Source: Chryseobacterium sp. ON_d1
GTDB taxonomy: Bacteria; Bacteroidota; Bacteroidia; Flavobacteriales; Weeksellaceae
Length of the DNA stretch: 64,000 bases
Reading direction: 5' to 3'
Assembly: GCF_006829085.1 (NCBI RefSeq)
Contig: NZ_BJTC01000002.1
Location: 1-64,000, forward strand
Part shown: piece after piece, positions 23,612 through 34,105 of the stretch
Layout: every line of letters starts with the position of its first letter
Numbering within the stretch: position 1 is the first letter of the stretch
Translations under genes and position numbers: made by a program
Notes under the pieces: model-generated
The model's input: only the letters and a program-made list of their open reading frames with translations
Database searches by the model: none
What the model was told of the DNA's origin: nothing

Positions 23612-25876
23612 TTAATCCTTATAAACAGGTATTTCCACATAACTGTCGTTGTACCATTTTATTTCCAAAGGCTCACCGGCATCTTTTATGGTTTCATCAC
23701 TTACATTTTTCCCTGTACCATAATTGACCTGCCAGCTCTTATTTTTATTAACCCCTACCAATAAGACCAGTTTGCTTCCCTTTTCTATTTTTTTGCTGAT
23801 GAAAAATGAGTTTTTGATCGGGATCTGCTCCTTTTTGCCAGGCTTAAGCAGATGACGTTTGGAATTGTTTTTTGCATAGCTGGCTCGGGTAAGATGTGTA
23901 GACAGTAAAAATATCTTACCATCCGGCTGTACCTGATATAATAAGGTTTTGGGATCAAAATCCTTCTTGTTGATGGAAACGTTGAATATTCCGGATAAAT
24001 TTCCGCTTACTGTAATATCCTTCTCCAGAATTTCACTTTCAAAATAAAGAGAATTGGTTACATACACACTATCCTGTTTGCTTACTGTATGATAAAGATA
24101 TTTCGGATTTCTGTCTTTAAAGTCAATGGTCTGTTTGGTAAATTGTTCAGTTTTGGGTTTCTCAAAAACTGAAGAACCGTTTTTACGATCCTGAAGATAA
24201 AATTTAAGAGAAGATGAGTGCATTTTATCAAGAGTAGGAACATGTTTCCATGTGTTACTGTTCATGATCTGAAAATTGACTTTATCTTTCAGAAGTTCCG
24301 GTTTTTTGCCATTCTTCAGAATATAATCGAACCATGAAAAAGCAAGGTTATCAATACTTATTCTGGCTACAGGATCTATGAGTAGGTTTCCATAGCCGTA
24401 AACATAAACATAATTGTATCCATAGCTTTGAGCTGCTGCATGATCATAAGGTCCTATCACTAAATAGTGGTTAGGGTTTTTATTGTATTTGTGATGTTCT
24501 TTATAATAATATAATGCTCCGATCTGATCCGCATCATAATAGCCAGTAGTTGTTAAAACAGGAATGTTTATTTTGGCAAAATCTTTTTTATAAGGAACCA
24601 TGTTTTGCCAGTATTTATCATAACCGGGATGATCCAGCCATCTTTGGAATATTTTATTGGGCTTTCCGCTTAAAGAATCCAGGGCTCTGAATGATCTGCC
24701 GCTTTTGTACCACGCGGTATTGATAGAATCCCATTTTGTATCATTATTAAAGCTTGCTTCATCAGTCAGCTTATTATTGGTGACATAGTGAATCCACTGG
24801 AGCATATAGCCCTTGAAGACATTATTTTGAGAAGGATAATCTATTCCGATTCCTACCGAAACCTGAGGTACAATGGTTTTCAAAGCCGGGTGCAGTTTTT
24901 TGGAAGCTGCCCATTGGCTGAATCCTAAATAACTTCCGCCTATCATCCCTACTTTACCATTGCTCCACGGTTGTTTGCTTACCCAGTCTATGACTTCATA
25001 AAGATCCTGAGCTTCATCTTCAAACGGATGATTGGGGTCATTGCTGTCTCTTTTTCCACGGGTATTAACCACGGCTCCTACATAATTGTAAACAGCTGCT
25101 CTTTTCCCCATTCCTGCATCTACAAATTCTCCGGCATAAATATTATTGGTAAGTATAACGGGAAGAGGAGAGGTGTTTTCTTTTTTTCGTACAATCGTAA
25201 TGGTGAGTTTTGTACCATTTTTTAAAGTAAGGATTTTGGATTCGATGATGAATTTTTCCTGCTCCTTTACTTTAAACAGCTGCATAATCTGGGGCTTGAT
25301 GCTTGAGTAGGTCTTATAATTGACATAGTTTTTACATAAAGCCAGAGCGGAAGCATAGTCTATACTATCCTTATCTTTTTGTTTGTCAAGTGCTGCTTTC
25401 AGCCTTTTTTTATGATCTCTTACATCTGAATCAATATCCAGAGTAAGCCCTACTTTGGCAGTCAGCGGCTCGGATAAACTTTCATATCTTGTGGTAAAGG
25501 CGGCTTGAAGAGCATCAGGAAACGGAATTTTTTTATCCTTTTCCATCAGCTTAGCCATACTGTAGATTTCATGAGCAAGATGTTTGTTCCCTGCCATGTT
25601 GTGATCTGCATATTCCTTACGGTAATCAGTTATACTTACAATAGAATTTTTGTAATCTTTTGCAGCGAGCTGTAAACGAAACAGATTATCTAAAAACGTG
25701 AGTATATACTTCGGCTTGTTCTTAGGAGACTGATGTTCAGTAATTACTTTTAAAGCGAGTTCGGGAATTTGTTTTTCCAAAATAACAGAATCTGTTGTTG
25801 CTGCTTTCGGAAAATAAAACTTCTGGGCCTGCATTAGATTGACAAAAAATAATGCTAAGAGTATCTTAAATTTCAT
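23612..25876 (-). CDS. CocE/NonD (X-Pro dipeptidyl-peptidase-like) hydrolase, copy 1
   Basis: The 754-residue exported enzyme has a signal peptide (VNLMQAQ). An alpha-helical N-terminal extension (about 30-215) precedes the S15-like alpha/beta-hydrolase domain, with Ser315 in GGSYLGFSQWAA and His in GPYDHAAAQ. The C-terminal jelly-roll-like domain (about 560-754) carries NVSINKKDFDP and ends LEIKWYNDSYVEIPVYKD. Relatives include X-Pro dipeptidyl peptidases, cocaine esterase and glutaryl acylases. It is a tandem paralogue of the gene at 26060-28297, and shares its upstream sequence. The substrate is unknown. Confidence 0.9.
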   Translation of the reverse strand: MKFKILLALFFVNLMQAQKFYFPKAATTDSVILEKQIPELALKVITEHQSPKNKPKYILTFLDNLFRLQLAAKDYKNSIVSITDYRKEYADHNMAGNKHLAHEIYSMAKLMEKDKKIPFPDALQAAFTTRYESLSEPLTAKVGLTLDIDSDVRDHKKRLKAALDKQKDKDSIDYASALALCKNYVNYKTYSSIKPQIMQLFKVKEQEKFIIESKILTLKNGTKLTITIVRKKENTSPLPVILTNNIYAGEFVDAGMGKRAAVYNYVGAVVNTRGKRDSNDPNHPFEDEAQDLYEVIDWVSKQPWSNGKVGMIGGSYLGFSQWAASKKLHPALKTIVPQVSVGIGIDYPSQNNVFKGYMLQWIHYVTNNKLTDEASFNNDTKWDSINTAWYKSGRSFRALDSLSGKPNKIFQRWLDHPGYDKYWQNMVPYKKDFAKINIPVLTTTGYYDADQIGALYYYKEHHKYNKNPNHYLVIGPYDHAAAQSYGYNYVYVYGYGNLLIDPVARISIDNLAFSWFDYILKNGKKPELLKDKVNFQIMNSNTWKHVPTLDKMHSSSLKFYLQDRKNGSSVFEKPKTEQFTKQTIDFKDRNPKYLYHTVSKQDSVYVTNSLYFESEILEKDITVSGNLSGIFNVSINKKDFDPKTLLYQVQPDGKIFLLSTHLTRASYAKNNSKRHLLKPGKKEQIPIKNSFFISKKIEKGSKLVLLVGVNKNKSWQVNYGTGKNVSDETIKDAGEPLEIKWYNDSYVEIPVYKD

Positions 25877-26059
25877 TAATGGTATGTTTTGAGCTGGTGA
25901 TGAAAAAGTATCACATCAAAAAATGTACTTGATCATCGTATTGCTCAATGGGTTATTTTTTTAGCGGGCTAAATTAAGAATTTTTATTAGTAAAGAATGA
26001 AATGATTTCATTGTTGTTTTATTGCATAAAGTCTGCTGAAATGTTTTTAGAAAAGGTTT

Positions 26060-28297
26060 TTAGTCTTTATAAACAGGGATTTCCACATAGCTGTCATTAT
26101 ACCATTTTATCTCCAGAGGTTCTCCGGAATCCTTTATTGTTTCATCACTCACATCTTTACCGGACCCATAATTGATCTGCCAGTTAGGATTCTTATTAAC
26201 CCCCACCAATAAAAGCAATTTGCTTCCTTTCTCTATCTTTCTACTCATGAAATACGAATTCTTAATCGGAATCTGTTCCATTTTATAAGGTTCAAGAAGC
26301 TGTCGGTTTTCATTGTTCTTTGCATAGCTGGCCCTCACGATATGAGTTGATAGTAAATAGGATTTTCCATCCGGAGAAATCTGGTACAGATAGGTATCCG
26401 TATCAAAATCTTTTTTATTGATGGAAACATTGAAAACTCCTGAGAGGTTTCCACTCATGATGATATCCTTATCAAGAATTTCACTTTCGAAAGCGATAGA
26501 ATTGGTCGTTTTTATACTGTCTTTTTTGCTGACTTTATAATAGGTGTCTTTCTGATTTCTGTTCTTAAAATCAACGGTTTGCTTTGTAAAGCTCTGGCTT
26601 TCTGGTTTACTGAATACTGAAGAGGTGTTTTTTTTGTCCTGAAGGTAAAACTTCAACGCAGCATTGTGCATTTGGTCAAGATCGGCAACATGTTTCCATG
26701 TATTTGTATTCATGACCTGAAAATTGATTCTGTCTTTTAGTATTTCAGGCTTTTTGCCTCCCTTAAGAATATAATCAAACCAGGAAAAAGCAAGATCATC
26801 AATACTGATTCTGGCTACCGGATCAATAGGATTTCCATTCACATACGTAAACCCGAAATTTTGTGCCCCTCCATGATTATAAGGACCAATTACCAGATAA
26901 TGATCAGCTTTTTTATTGTACAGATGATGTTGCTTAAAATAATACAGCGCGCCAATCTGATCGTCATCATAATATCCTGTAGTGGTCAGGATCGGAATAT
27001 TGATTTTAGAAAAATCTTCTTTGTAAGGAACCATTTTCTGCCAGTACTCATCATATCCCGGATGATCCAGCCATTGCTGGAATATTTTGCTGGGTTTCCC
27101 GCTTATTTTATCTAACGATCTGAATGATTTCCCGCTTTTGTACCATTTACTAAAAATAGAATCCCATTTTACAGCATTGGTAAAATCTGCCTCATCGGTA
27201 AATTTATTGTTGGTTACATACTGAATCCACTGCAGCATATAGCTCATGAAGACATTATTCTGGGCAGGATAATCTATTCCGATTCCTACTGCTACCTGAG
27301 GAACAATTGTTTTTAAGGCAGGATGAAGTTTTTTTACCGCAGCCCATTGACTAAAGCCTAAATAACTTCCTCCTACCATTCCCACTGTTCCATTGGACCA
27401 TGGCTGTTTGCTTACCCAGTCTATCACTTCATAAATATCTTCCGATTCATGCTCAAAGGGATTGTTTATATCATTGCTGTTTCTCTTACCCCTGGTATTG
27501 ACTACGGCTCCCACATAATTATAGGTAGCAGCTCTCTTTCCAAGGAAATTATCAATGGGACCTGCATAGATATTATTGGTTAAAATAACAGGAAGTGGAG
27601 AAGTGTTTTCCTTTTTGCGGACAATAGTGATCGTTAAGGTATTCCCATTGATCTTAAGGTCTTTCGTTTCGGTAATGAATTTTTCCTTGTCTTTTGAAGC
27701 CAGCAGCTGCATGACCTGAGGTTTGATGCTGGAGTAGGTTTTATAGCTCAGATAACTTTTACATAAAGCCAGAGCTGTTCTGTAATCGATGCTGTCCTTG
27801 CCTTTTTGCTTATCCAGCAGGGTCTTCAACAATTTTCTGGATTCTTTCACATCTCCGTTCAGAGCGAGCTCTAGTCTTGGAATCAAATTTTCCGGAAGAC
27901 TTTCATATTTCTGATTAAATACTTTCTGTAGGGCATTGGGAAAAGAAATGTTGCTTTCTTTTTGTTCCATCTTAGCAAGACTGTACAGTTCAAATCCAAT
28001 ATATCTGTATCCTCCCATATTATGATCGGCAAACAGATTGCGGTTTTCAGAAAGAGAAGCGAGTGAATTCTTATAATCCTGGGCAACCAGCTGTAAACGG
28101 AAAAGATTATCCATAAGATCAACGGTATTTTCGGGTCTGTACTTTGCCGATTGAAGTAGGGGAATCACTTGCTGGGCAAGTCCGGGTATCTGCTTTTCCA
28201 ATATAACAGAGTCAGTTACAGCGGTCTTTGGGAAATAAAATTTTTGTGCCTGCACCAGGTTGACAAAAACTAATGCTAAAAGTATCTTAAATTTCAT
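26060..28297 (-). CDS. CocE/NonD hydrolase, copy 2
   Basis: The 745-residue protein is a close paralogue of the downstream copy throughout: signal peptide, N-terminal helical extension, catalytic Ser311 in GGSYLGFSQWAAV, His in GPYNHGGAQ and the C-terminal domain. The spacing between the two genes is 183 bases, too long to assume one message. The upstream sequence of both copies shares GTATGTTTT and GAAAAAGTATCA, so the duplication carried the regulatory region with it. The pair likely cleaves peptides or amides in the periplasm or outside. Confidence 0.9.
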   Translation of the reverse strand: MKFKILLALVFVNLVQAQKFYFPKTAVTDSVILEKQIPGLAQQVIPLLQSAKYRPENTVDLMDNLFRLQLVAQDYKNSLASLSENRNLFADHNMGGYRYIGFELYSLAKMEQKESNISFPNALQKVFNQKYESLPENLIPRLELALNGDVKESRKLLKTLLDKQKGKDSIDYRTALALCKSYLSYKTYSSIKPQVMQLLASKDKEKFITETKDLKINGNTLTITIVRKKENTSPLPVILTNNIYAGPIDNFLGKRAATYNYVGAVVNTRGKRNSNDINNPFEHESEDIYEVIDWVSKQPWSNGTVGMVGGSYLGFSQWAAVKKLHPALKTIVPQVAVGIGIDYPAQNNVFMSYMLQWIQYVTNNKFTDEADFTNAVKWDSIFSKWYKSGKSFRSLDKISGKPSKIFQQWLDHPGYDEYWQKMVPYKEDFSKINIPILTTTGYYDDDQIGALYYFKQHHLYNKKADHYLVIGPYNHGGAQNFGFTYVNGNPIDPVARISIDDLAFSWFDYILKGGKKPEILKDRINFQVMNTNTWKHVADLDQMHNAALKFYLQDKKNTSSVFSKPESQSFTKQTVDFKNRNQKDTYYKVSKKDSIKTTNSIAFESEILDKDIIMSGNLSGVFNVSINKKDFDTDTYLYQISPDGKSYLLSTHIVRASYAKNNENRQLLEPYKMEQIPIKNSYFMSRKIEKGSKLLLLVGVNKNPNWQINYGSGKDVSDETIKDSGEPLEIKWYNDSYVEIPVYKD

Positions 28298-28554
28298 GTC
28301 TTGGTGTATTTATGGTATGTTTTTCGCTGCTGTTGAAAAAGTATCAGCTCAAAATAGGTTTTTGATAACTGTTTACTAAAATTGTTTATATTTTATCAGA
28401 CGAAAGTAGTAAATTTTATCATTGAACAGTGAGAAAATTTTCATTGTTATTAAATTGTTATTTATAACCATTAAATCTGCTAAAACTTGCTTAAACAATA
28501 AGTTTTTAATATTTTCGTTAACTTATTTAGACTAATTTTCTTATATCAAGAAGA

Positions 28555-31518
28555 ATGAAATCAAAAAAAATACTTTTAGCGGCTGCTGTAATATATTTCG
28601 GAATCTCCGATGCTCAACAGTCCCAATATTTTACCCAGAAAGAAAATTACAGGTTCAGCCTAGCAGAAAATCTTTATCAGACCAAAATATACAATGCTTC
28701 ACAATACGAATATGCAAGACAGTATTTCTACAATCAGAATCTGTCCCGTTCGAAGAAAGAAGCTGCGCAGTTTTTTGATAATGTGATCGGTGTGATTCTT
28801 CAGAAAAATCATGCTGAAGAAGGGCTAACAGCGTTCATGAAAGAATATCCGAACTCTGCTTATTTTGCTCAGGCCAATCTTCCCCTGGCAGATTACTATC
28901 TGGCAAAAAAAGACTTTGACAAAGCGCTGGAGACCCTTAAGAAAGTGAACCAGTACCAGCTTTCCAAAGAGGAAAATACACAGTATATTCTGAAGCTTGG
29001 ATATGCAAAATTCATGACAGGTGATTCCAAAGGAGCAACGGATGCTCTGGAAGAAGCATATAAAACAGCAGATCAGTCTCAGAAAGGAGATATTGCTTAT
29101 ATGCTGGGACATTTATATTACAGCAACAGGCAAAATGACAAAGCCTTCCAGTATTTTGATTCGATAAAAGATCAGGATAAGTTCTCAAAACTGGTACGTC
29201 CTTATTATGTACAGATGTATTACAATGATAAGAACTACGATCAGGCGATTACAGAAGGAAATGCGCTATTGAACGAAAATATTTCAGATTCTTATAAAGC
29301 AGAAGTCCACAAGATCATAGGGGAGAGTTATTTCATGAAGAATGATTATAATTCTGCTTATCCCCATTTAAAAAATTATCTGAGTGTGCAGCAGAATCCA
29401 TCTGAAAACGATTTGTATGAGATGGGATTTGTGGCAGCACAGCTGAAAAAATATGATGAGGCGGTTTCCTATTATAACCAGCTTCTGAACAGTAATTCTG
29501 CTTTGGCACAGAATGCTTACTATCAGTTAGGAAATGCTTATCTGGCAGTAGATAAAAAACAGGAAGCACTTTCTGCATTCCGTTCTTCTTACCAGATGGA
29601 TTATGATGCGAAAGTGAAAAAGCTGGCTCACGAGCAGTATGCTAAACTAAGTTACGATATCGGGAACCCGTTTGAAAGCCCTTCTGCGGTTATTCAGAGT
29701 TATATCAACGAAAATCAGAATGGGGCCAATGCCACAGAAATGAGGTCATTATTGGTAAAATCATATCTTTATTCAGGAAACTATAAAGAAACTCTTAACG
29801 CTATTGACCGATTGCAGAGTTCGACTCCTGAAATCAACAAAGTAGATCAGGAAGTTTCTTATTTACTGGGAACTGAGGAGTTCAATAAAGGAAATTATGA
29901 TGAAGCGGAGAAGTATTTCTTAAGAAGTCTCGGTTTCAATATCAATAAAGAATTCAACAGCAGAGCTTTGTACTGGCTGGCACAGGTATATTACCAGAAA
30001 GGGAATTATCCATCTGCGATTGTTCGTTATGAAAAGCTTCTCAACGAAAATTTCCCTGAAAAGCAGCAGCTGCCATATGATTTGGGATATGCCTATTTTA
30101 AATCCAAAAAATTTGACCAGGCTGCTACTTATTTCAAACAATATCTTACCAATCCGAAACCAGAGTTTAAAAATGATGCAGAACTTCGTCTTGCAGATAT
30201 TCATTATGCCAATAATGACCTGAACGAGGCGATTGCTATTTATGACAAGAATGAAGATGCAACGGATTATACTTTGTATCAGAAAGCAATGGCTTTAGGA
30301 TTTAAAGGAGATACTCAGGCGAAGATCAACAATCTTAAAAATCTATTATCGAAATATCCGGATTCCGAATATTATGATGACGCCCAATATGAAATAGGAA
30401 CGGCTTATGCGGCTCAGGATGACTTTGCCAATTCCAATGATTATTTCGGAAAAGTAATCAAAGGGTCTTCTGACAAAGATCTGATTGCGAACGCTTCTAT
30501 CTACAGAGCACAAAACTACATTGATCAGAATCAGAATGATAAAGCGCTTTCTGAACTGAAATCTTTGGGTGATCGTTATAAAAATACGGCATATGCCCAG
30601 AAGATTGTTCAGGCTGCGAAACCGATCTTTACGAAAAACGGAGATGTTTCCGGATATGAAACATTTGCCCAAAATATTGGGGTGAATGTAGATACCGCTG
30701 AAATTGACGAAATCAACTTGTCTACCGGAAAACAATATTTCTCCAAGAAAGATTATAAGAACGCCATTTCTTATTATGAAAAGTATCTGACACAAAATCC
30801 GACGGGTGAAGGATTGTACCAGGCGAAGTATGAATTGGGCGAAAGTTATTATCAAACCAATAATTCAACTAAAGCTTTACTTGTGCTTCAGGAAGTAGCT
30901 GGAATTCAGAACGATTACCAGGATGATGCGCAAACTCGTTTAGCTCAGATCTTTATTGCACAAGGGAATACAGCAGAAGCGAAAAAGTACCTTGAAGGCA
31001 TTAAAAACTCTTCCAATATCAGCATTAAAAATTATGCAAATGTTGAATTGATGAAACTTTATGCTGAAGAAAATAACTTCTCTGAAGCGGAAAAACTAGC
31101 CAATGCAGTAATCGCCAATTCTAAAAACTCAGCAGCCGTTATTGAAACTGCCAAAGTGATTAAGGCGAGAAGTCTTATGAATTCAGGAAAAGATAAAGAT
31201 GCACAGTCTGCCTATACTTCTCTTGAAAAATCATCCAACACTTCTGTAGCTGCGGAAGCTTTGTATGCAAAAGCATACTATCAGAACAAAGGGAAAGCGT
31301 TCAAGTCTTCTAATGAGACAATCTTTAAGCTTGCCAATAACTATGCATCAGAAGAATTTTGGGGAGCAAAAGCATTGGTACTGATGGCGAAAAATTATAT
31401 CGGCCTGAAAGATAATTACCAGGCAAGTTATACCTGTGATCAGATCATTGCAAACTATAAGGACTTCCCTGAAATTGTTGCAGAAGCAAAAGAGGTTAAA
31501 AAACAGATTAAGAAATAG
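28555..31518 (+). CDS. Large TPR-repeat secreted protein
   Basis: The 987-residue protein begins with a signal peptide (AVIYFGISDAQQ) and consists of about 20 tetratricopeptide-like helix pairs, with units such as ALETLKKVNQYQLSKEENTQYILKLGYA. Known relatives in Flavobacteria sit next to outer-membrane barrel genes. Repeats of this kind mediate protein binding, here probably in the periplasm. It is the first gene of an operon with a lipoprotein 3 bases on and a barrel protein after that. It lies after a region with no terminator and with a TAATTTTC element at 28533-28540. Confidence 0.87.
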   Translation: MKSKKILLAAAVIYFGISDAQQSQYFTQKENYRFSLAENLYQTKIYNASQYEYARQYFYNQNLSRSKKEAAQFFDNVIGVILQKNHAEEGLTAFMKEYPNSAYFAQANLPLADYYLAKKDFDKALETLKKVNQYQLSKEENTQYILKLGYAKFMTGDSKGATDALEEAYKTADQSQKGDIAYMLGHLYYSNRQNDKAFQYFDSIKDQDKFSKLVRPYYVQMYYNDKNYDQAITEGNALLNENISDSYKAEVHKIIGESYFMKNDYNSAYPHLKNYLSVQQNPSENDLYEMGFVAAQLKKYDEAVSYYNQLLNSNSALAQNAYYQLGNAYLAVDKKQEALSAFRSSYQMDYDAKVKKLAHEQYAKLSYDIGNPFESPSAVIQSYINENQNGANATEMRSLLVKSYLYSGNYKETLNAIDRLQSSTPEINKVDQEVSYLLGTEEFNKGNYDEAEKYFLRSLGFNINKEFNSRALYWLAQVYYQKGNYPSAIVRYEKLLNENFPEKQQLPYDLGYAYFKSKKFDQAATYFKQYLTNPKPEFKNDAELRLADIHYANNDLNEAIAIYDKNEDATDYTLYQKAMALGFKGDTQAKINNLKNLLSKYPDSEYYDDAQYEIGTAYAAQDDFANSNDYFGKVIKGSSDKDLIANASIYRAQNYIDQNQNDKALSELKSLGDRYKNTAYAQKIVQAAKPIFTKNGDVSGYETFAQNIGVNVDTAEIDEINLSTGKQYFSKKDYKNAISYYEKYLTQNPTGEGLYQAKYELGESYYQTNNSTKALLVLQEVAGIQNDYQDDAQTRLAQIFIAQGNTAEAKKYLEGIKNSSNISIKNYANVELMKLYAEENNFSEAEKLANAVIANSKNSAAVIETAKVIKARSLMNSGKDKDAQSAYTSLEKSSNTSVAAEALYAKAYYQNKGKAFKSSNETIFKLANNYASEEFWGAKALVLMAKNYIGLKDNYQASYTCDQIIANYKDFPEIVAEAKEVKKQIKK

Positions 31519-31521
31519 TTC

Positions 31522-32013
31522 ATGAAGGTTTTTAAAATTGCTGTTTATTCTTTCTTAGTTTCGGCTTCACTATGGAGCTGCATTCCATCGTACAGTGCAT
31601 ATCCAAAAGAGTATAACCGTGCAAAAGCTGACTTTCCTAAACAAAAGGCTTTTGTAGTGAATAAAGACCTTAAGAGAGAGTTTGAGATTTTAAAACATTC
31701 TGATATTTATGAAATCGTAGAAGACAGTACCCATGCAGCTAAAATCACACTGCATCCGATGCTGACCCGTACACCTCCTTGTGGAAATCCTATGATAGGA
31801 AGTATGCTTACAGTGGGGTTGTTGCCTTCAGGATTTCCATATGATATTTCTTACAGTTATGATGTAGCTGAGAACAGTACAACGAAAAATTATCAATACA
31901 AATTACAAGTTTATCAAAGCCTTTGGCTGTTTAATATATTCAGACTGGGGAGAACTTTTTCAAAACAGTCAGGGAAAGCTTTATTAGGCAGTTATATTGC
32001 TTCCAATAAATAA
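31522..32013 (+). CDS. Lipoprotein of the TPR/barrel operon (163 aa)
   Basis: The protein has a signal peptide and lipobox (SASLWSC, Cys20) and a mature part with strand-rich segments ending IASNK. I do not recognise a family. It starts 3 bases after the TPR gene stop and 35 bases before the barrel gene, so the three are made together. It may be an outer-membrane lipoprotein partner of the barrel. Confidence 0.8.
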   Translation: MKVFKIAVYSFLVSASLWSCIPSYSAYPKEYNRAKADFPKQKAFVVNKDLKREFEILKHSDIYEIVEDSTHAAKITLHPMLTRTPPCGNPMIGSMLTVGLLPSGFPYDISYSYDVAENSTTKNYQYKLQVYQSLWLFNIFRLGRTFSKQSGKALLGSYIASNK

Positions 32014-32048
32014 AAGCCCGTTATATATTTTTTTCAAATAAAGAAAAT

Positions 32049-33812
32049 ATGAACAAGAAAATTCAATTATTATCCATATTATTTTTAGGGGTTTCGTCGG
32101 TGGCGTTTTCCCAGATCAAGGAGGAAAAGCTGGTTCTTAACAAAAAGAGAGAACCGGAAGTGAAGAAGATCGAGAAGAAGAAAACTTCTGTGGAGACAAT
32201 TAAAAATTATCCGCCGGAAGAGAAATCGCAGACTCCTGTGAAGTATACCATCACAGATGTTCCTGCTGTTTCAGATTTTAAAACTTCAACGATTCAGGGA
32301 GAGGACGTAGCACCGAAATTTGACGGGACCGCTCAGAATAACTACTTCCAGTTCGGAATGGGGAACTACGGGAAAGTCTTAGTAGATGGAAATGTTTCCA
32401 AAACCCTTGAGAATAAGCTAGAAGTAGGAGCAGATGTTCATGTTCTTTCTACGAATGGTCTTAAAAAAGATTACGACTGGAAATCCGGACAGACCTCAGC
32501 CAATATCGGAGCTTTCTTAAATTCTTACGGCGAAAAGGGTAAATTCAATCTTAATGCTGAATATGGTCTGGACAGCTATAATTACTACGGAATCTACGCG
32601 ATGCAGCCAACCGGTGAACTTGATCTGAAACAAAAAGTAAATCAGTTTAAAGTAAACGGGTACTATGATTTTTATTCCAACGAAATCCTAAATGATGTAA
32701 GGGTAAAATCATCTTTCCTGAAAGATCATTTTGATGCACAGGAAAACCAGGTTTCCATTCTGGCTAATTTCTCCAAACATGCTGTTGAATTAGGAAAATC
32801 AGGGATCAACCTGAATGCTGATCTGGGAGTAGGTGTAGACGCTGTAAAGACAGATTTTGCGATCAGAGATAAAAACTCTGCCAACTTTTTTAATACCAGT
32901 CTTACTCCGAAAGTGACTTTCAGAAAAGGTGATTCTTATTTGATGTTAGGATCTTCATTCTCCTTCCTGAATGCTAAGAATTCCAATGATCAGATGGCAC
33001 AGCAAAAGAACAATAAAACCTATTGGTTCCCGCAGGCTGAGTTCCAGTTTGCAGCGGCTAATGAATTTAAATTCTATGGAGGGGTAGATGGTGGTCTGAA
33101 ACTGAACACTTATGGAGACATGCTACAAACCAATCCATTCATCCTTTCTGACCAGTTTTTAAAGCCTACAGAGACGAAATATCATTTTTATGTAGGGTTG
33201 AGAGGTGATATTGATGAAACGCTGAAATATGACTTCTCTGCCGGCTATGGTAAGATGAGAGATATTATGTTCTTTAAAGCCAATGACCTTTTTGACAACA
33301 GCTCTGTTAACCGTTCTGCATATAATTTTGCGAATACATTCTCTGCGGTATATGATGATGGAAATGTAAGTGATATCAAAGGAAGTGTACAGTATTTCCC
33401 ATTGGCAAATCTTATTTTAGACGGAGAATTGAGATTTACGAAGTACAATTTGAAGACTTTTGATAATATTTATAACGTTCCATTGTTCAATGCGAGCATC
33501 GGAGCAAAATATACCATGCTTGACAAGAAGCTACTGTTAGGGTTCAAAGGAATATTTGCAAGTGACAGAACGACAAACTCTTATGCGATTGAAGCAGTGG
33601 GAGCTCCCAACGTGATTTTGCAGTCTACGGAGAACACAAATGATAAAGTTGGGGGGTATGCTGATTTAAATCTTTCTGCAGAGTATAAAATTCACAAAAA
33701 TTTCAGTATTTTCGCACTCGGAAATAATCTTCTTAGCTCAAAATACCAGACGTACAAAGGCTACAAAGTCTTAGGTGCACAGATTCTGGGAGGAGTGAAA
33801 ATTACTTTCTAA
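32049..33812 (+). CDS. Outer-membrane beta-barrel protein (TonB-receptor-like)
   Basis: The 587-residue protein has a signal peptide (SSVAFSQ), a Lys/Glu-rich linker (about 25-60) and a series of paired aromatic-ended strands to the C-terminus, which ends LGGVKITF with a terminal Phe as in barrel proteins. It resembles the barrel part of TonB-dependent receptors but lacks a plug domain. With the TPR protein and lipoprotein upstream it may form an envelope complex. Function is unknown. Confidence 0.82.
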   Translation: MNKKIQLLSILFLGVSSVAFSQIKEEKLVLNKKREPEVKKIEKKKTSVETIKNYPPEEKSQTPVKYTITDVPAVSDFKTSTIQGEDVAPKFDGTAQNNYFQFGMGNYGKVLVDGNVSKTLENKLEVGADVHVLSTNGLKKDYDWKSGQTSANIGAFLNSYGEKGKFNLNAEYGLDSYNYYGIYAMQPTGELDLKQKVNQFKVNGYYDFYSNEILNDVRVKSSFLKDHFDAQENQVSILANFSKHAVELGKSGINLNADLGVGVDAVKTDFAIRDKNSANFFNTSLTPKVTFRKGDSYLMLGSSFSFLNAKNSNDQMAQQKNNKTYWFPQAEFQFAAANEFKFYGGVDGGLKLNTYGDMLQTNPFILSDQFLKPTETKYHFYVGLRGDIDETLKYDFSAGYGKMRDIMFFKANDLFDNSSVNRSAYNFANTFSAVYDDGNVSDIKGSVQYFPLANLILDGELRFTKYNLKTFDNIYNVPLFNASIGAKYTMLDKKLLLGFKGIFASDRTTNSYAIEAVGAPNVILQSTENTNDKVGGYADLNLSAEYKIHKNFSIFALGNNLLSSKYQTYKGYKVLGAQILGGVKITF

Positions 33813-33816
33813 AGGG

Positions 33817-33856
33817 TGAATGATAGGTAATCAGGTATCTCATTACTTATCATTCA
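33817..33856 (+). terminator. Hairpin after the barrel gene
   Basis: TGAATGATAGGTAAT (33817-33831) pairs with ATTACTTATCATTCA (33842-33856) with one mismatch. There is no T-run, so its activity as a terminator is uncertain. It separates the operon from the tRNA gene. Confidence 0.4.
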
Positions 33857-33870
33857 TCACTGATGAATAA

Positions 33871-33942
33871 GGCTGCATAGTTTAATGGATAGAACTTCGG
33901 ATTTCGGCTCCGACAGTGAGGGTTCGAATCCTTCTGCGGTCA
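33871..33942 (+). tRNA. tRNA-Arg (anticodon UCG)
   Basis: All four arms fold: acceptor GGCTGCA/TGCGGTC, D stem GTTT/GAAC, anticodon stem TCGGA/TCCGA with loop TTTCGGC (anticodon TCG at 33904-33906, U33 present), and T stem GAGGG/CCTTC with loop TTCGAAT. Discriminator is A at 33942 and CCA is not encoded. The last 14 bases of the gene and 3 following bases recur at 51715-51731. Confidence 0.93.
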
Positions 33943-33945
33943 CTC
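33929..33945 (+). other. Candidate attachment site, tRNA side (17 bp)
   Basis: TCCTTCTGCGGTCACTC spans the 3' end of the tRNA-Arg gene (T loop base to discriminator) plus CTC. It is identical to 51715-51731. Integrases of genomic islands and phages commonly use such 3' tRNA segments. No integrase is seen nearby, so the reading is inference. Confidence 0.6.
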
Positions 33946-33946
33946 G

Positions 33947-33991
33947 GACGGACGAAACATTTTTTTTATGTTTTGTCCGTCTTTTTTTTTT
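33947..33991 (+). terminator. Terminator after tRNA-Arg
   Basis: GACGGACGAAACAT (33947-33960) pairs with ATGTTTTGTCCGTC (33968-33981) with one mismatch, followed by ten T. It may belong to the inserted segment, because the repeat copy at 51731 is followed by a different terminator. Confidence 0.75.
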
Positions 33992-34105
33992 GAAATTTAT
34001 TGGAATTATTAACCCAGAGGTAAACACAGTGGCTTTATGTAATTATTTGTACTTCAATATTTTATAGGATTTATGTAATTTTAAAGCAATATAAAATTTC
34101 ACAAA

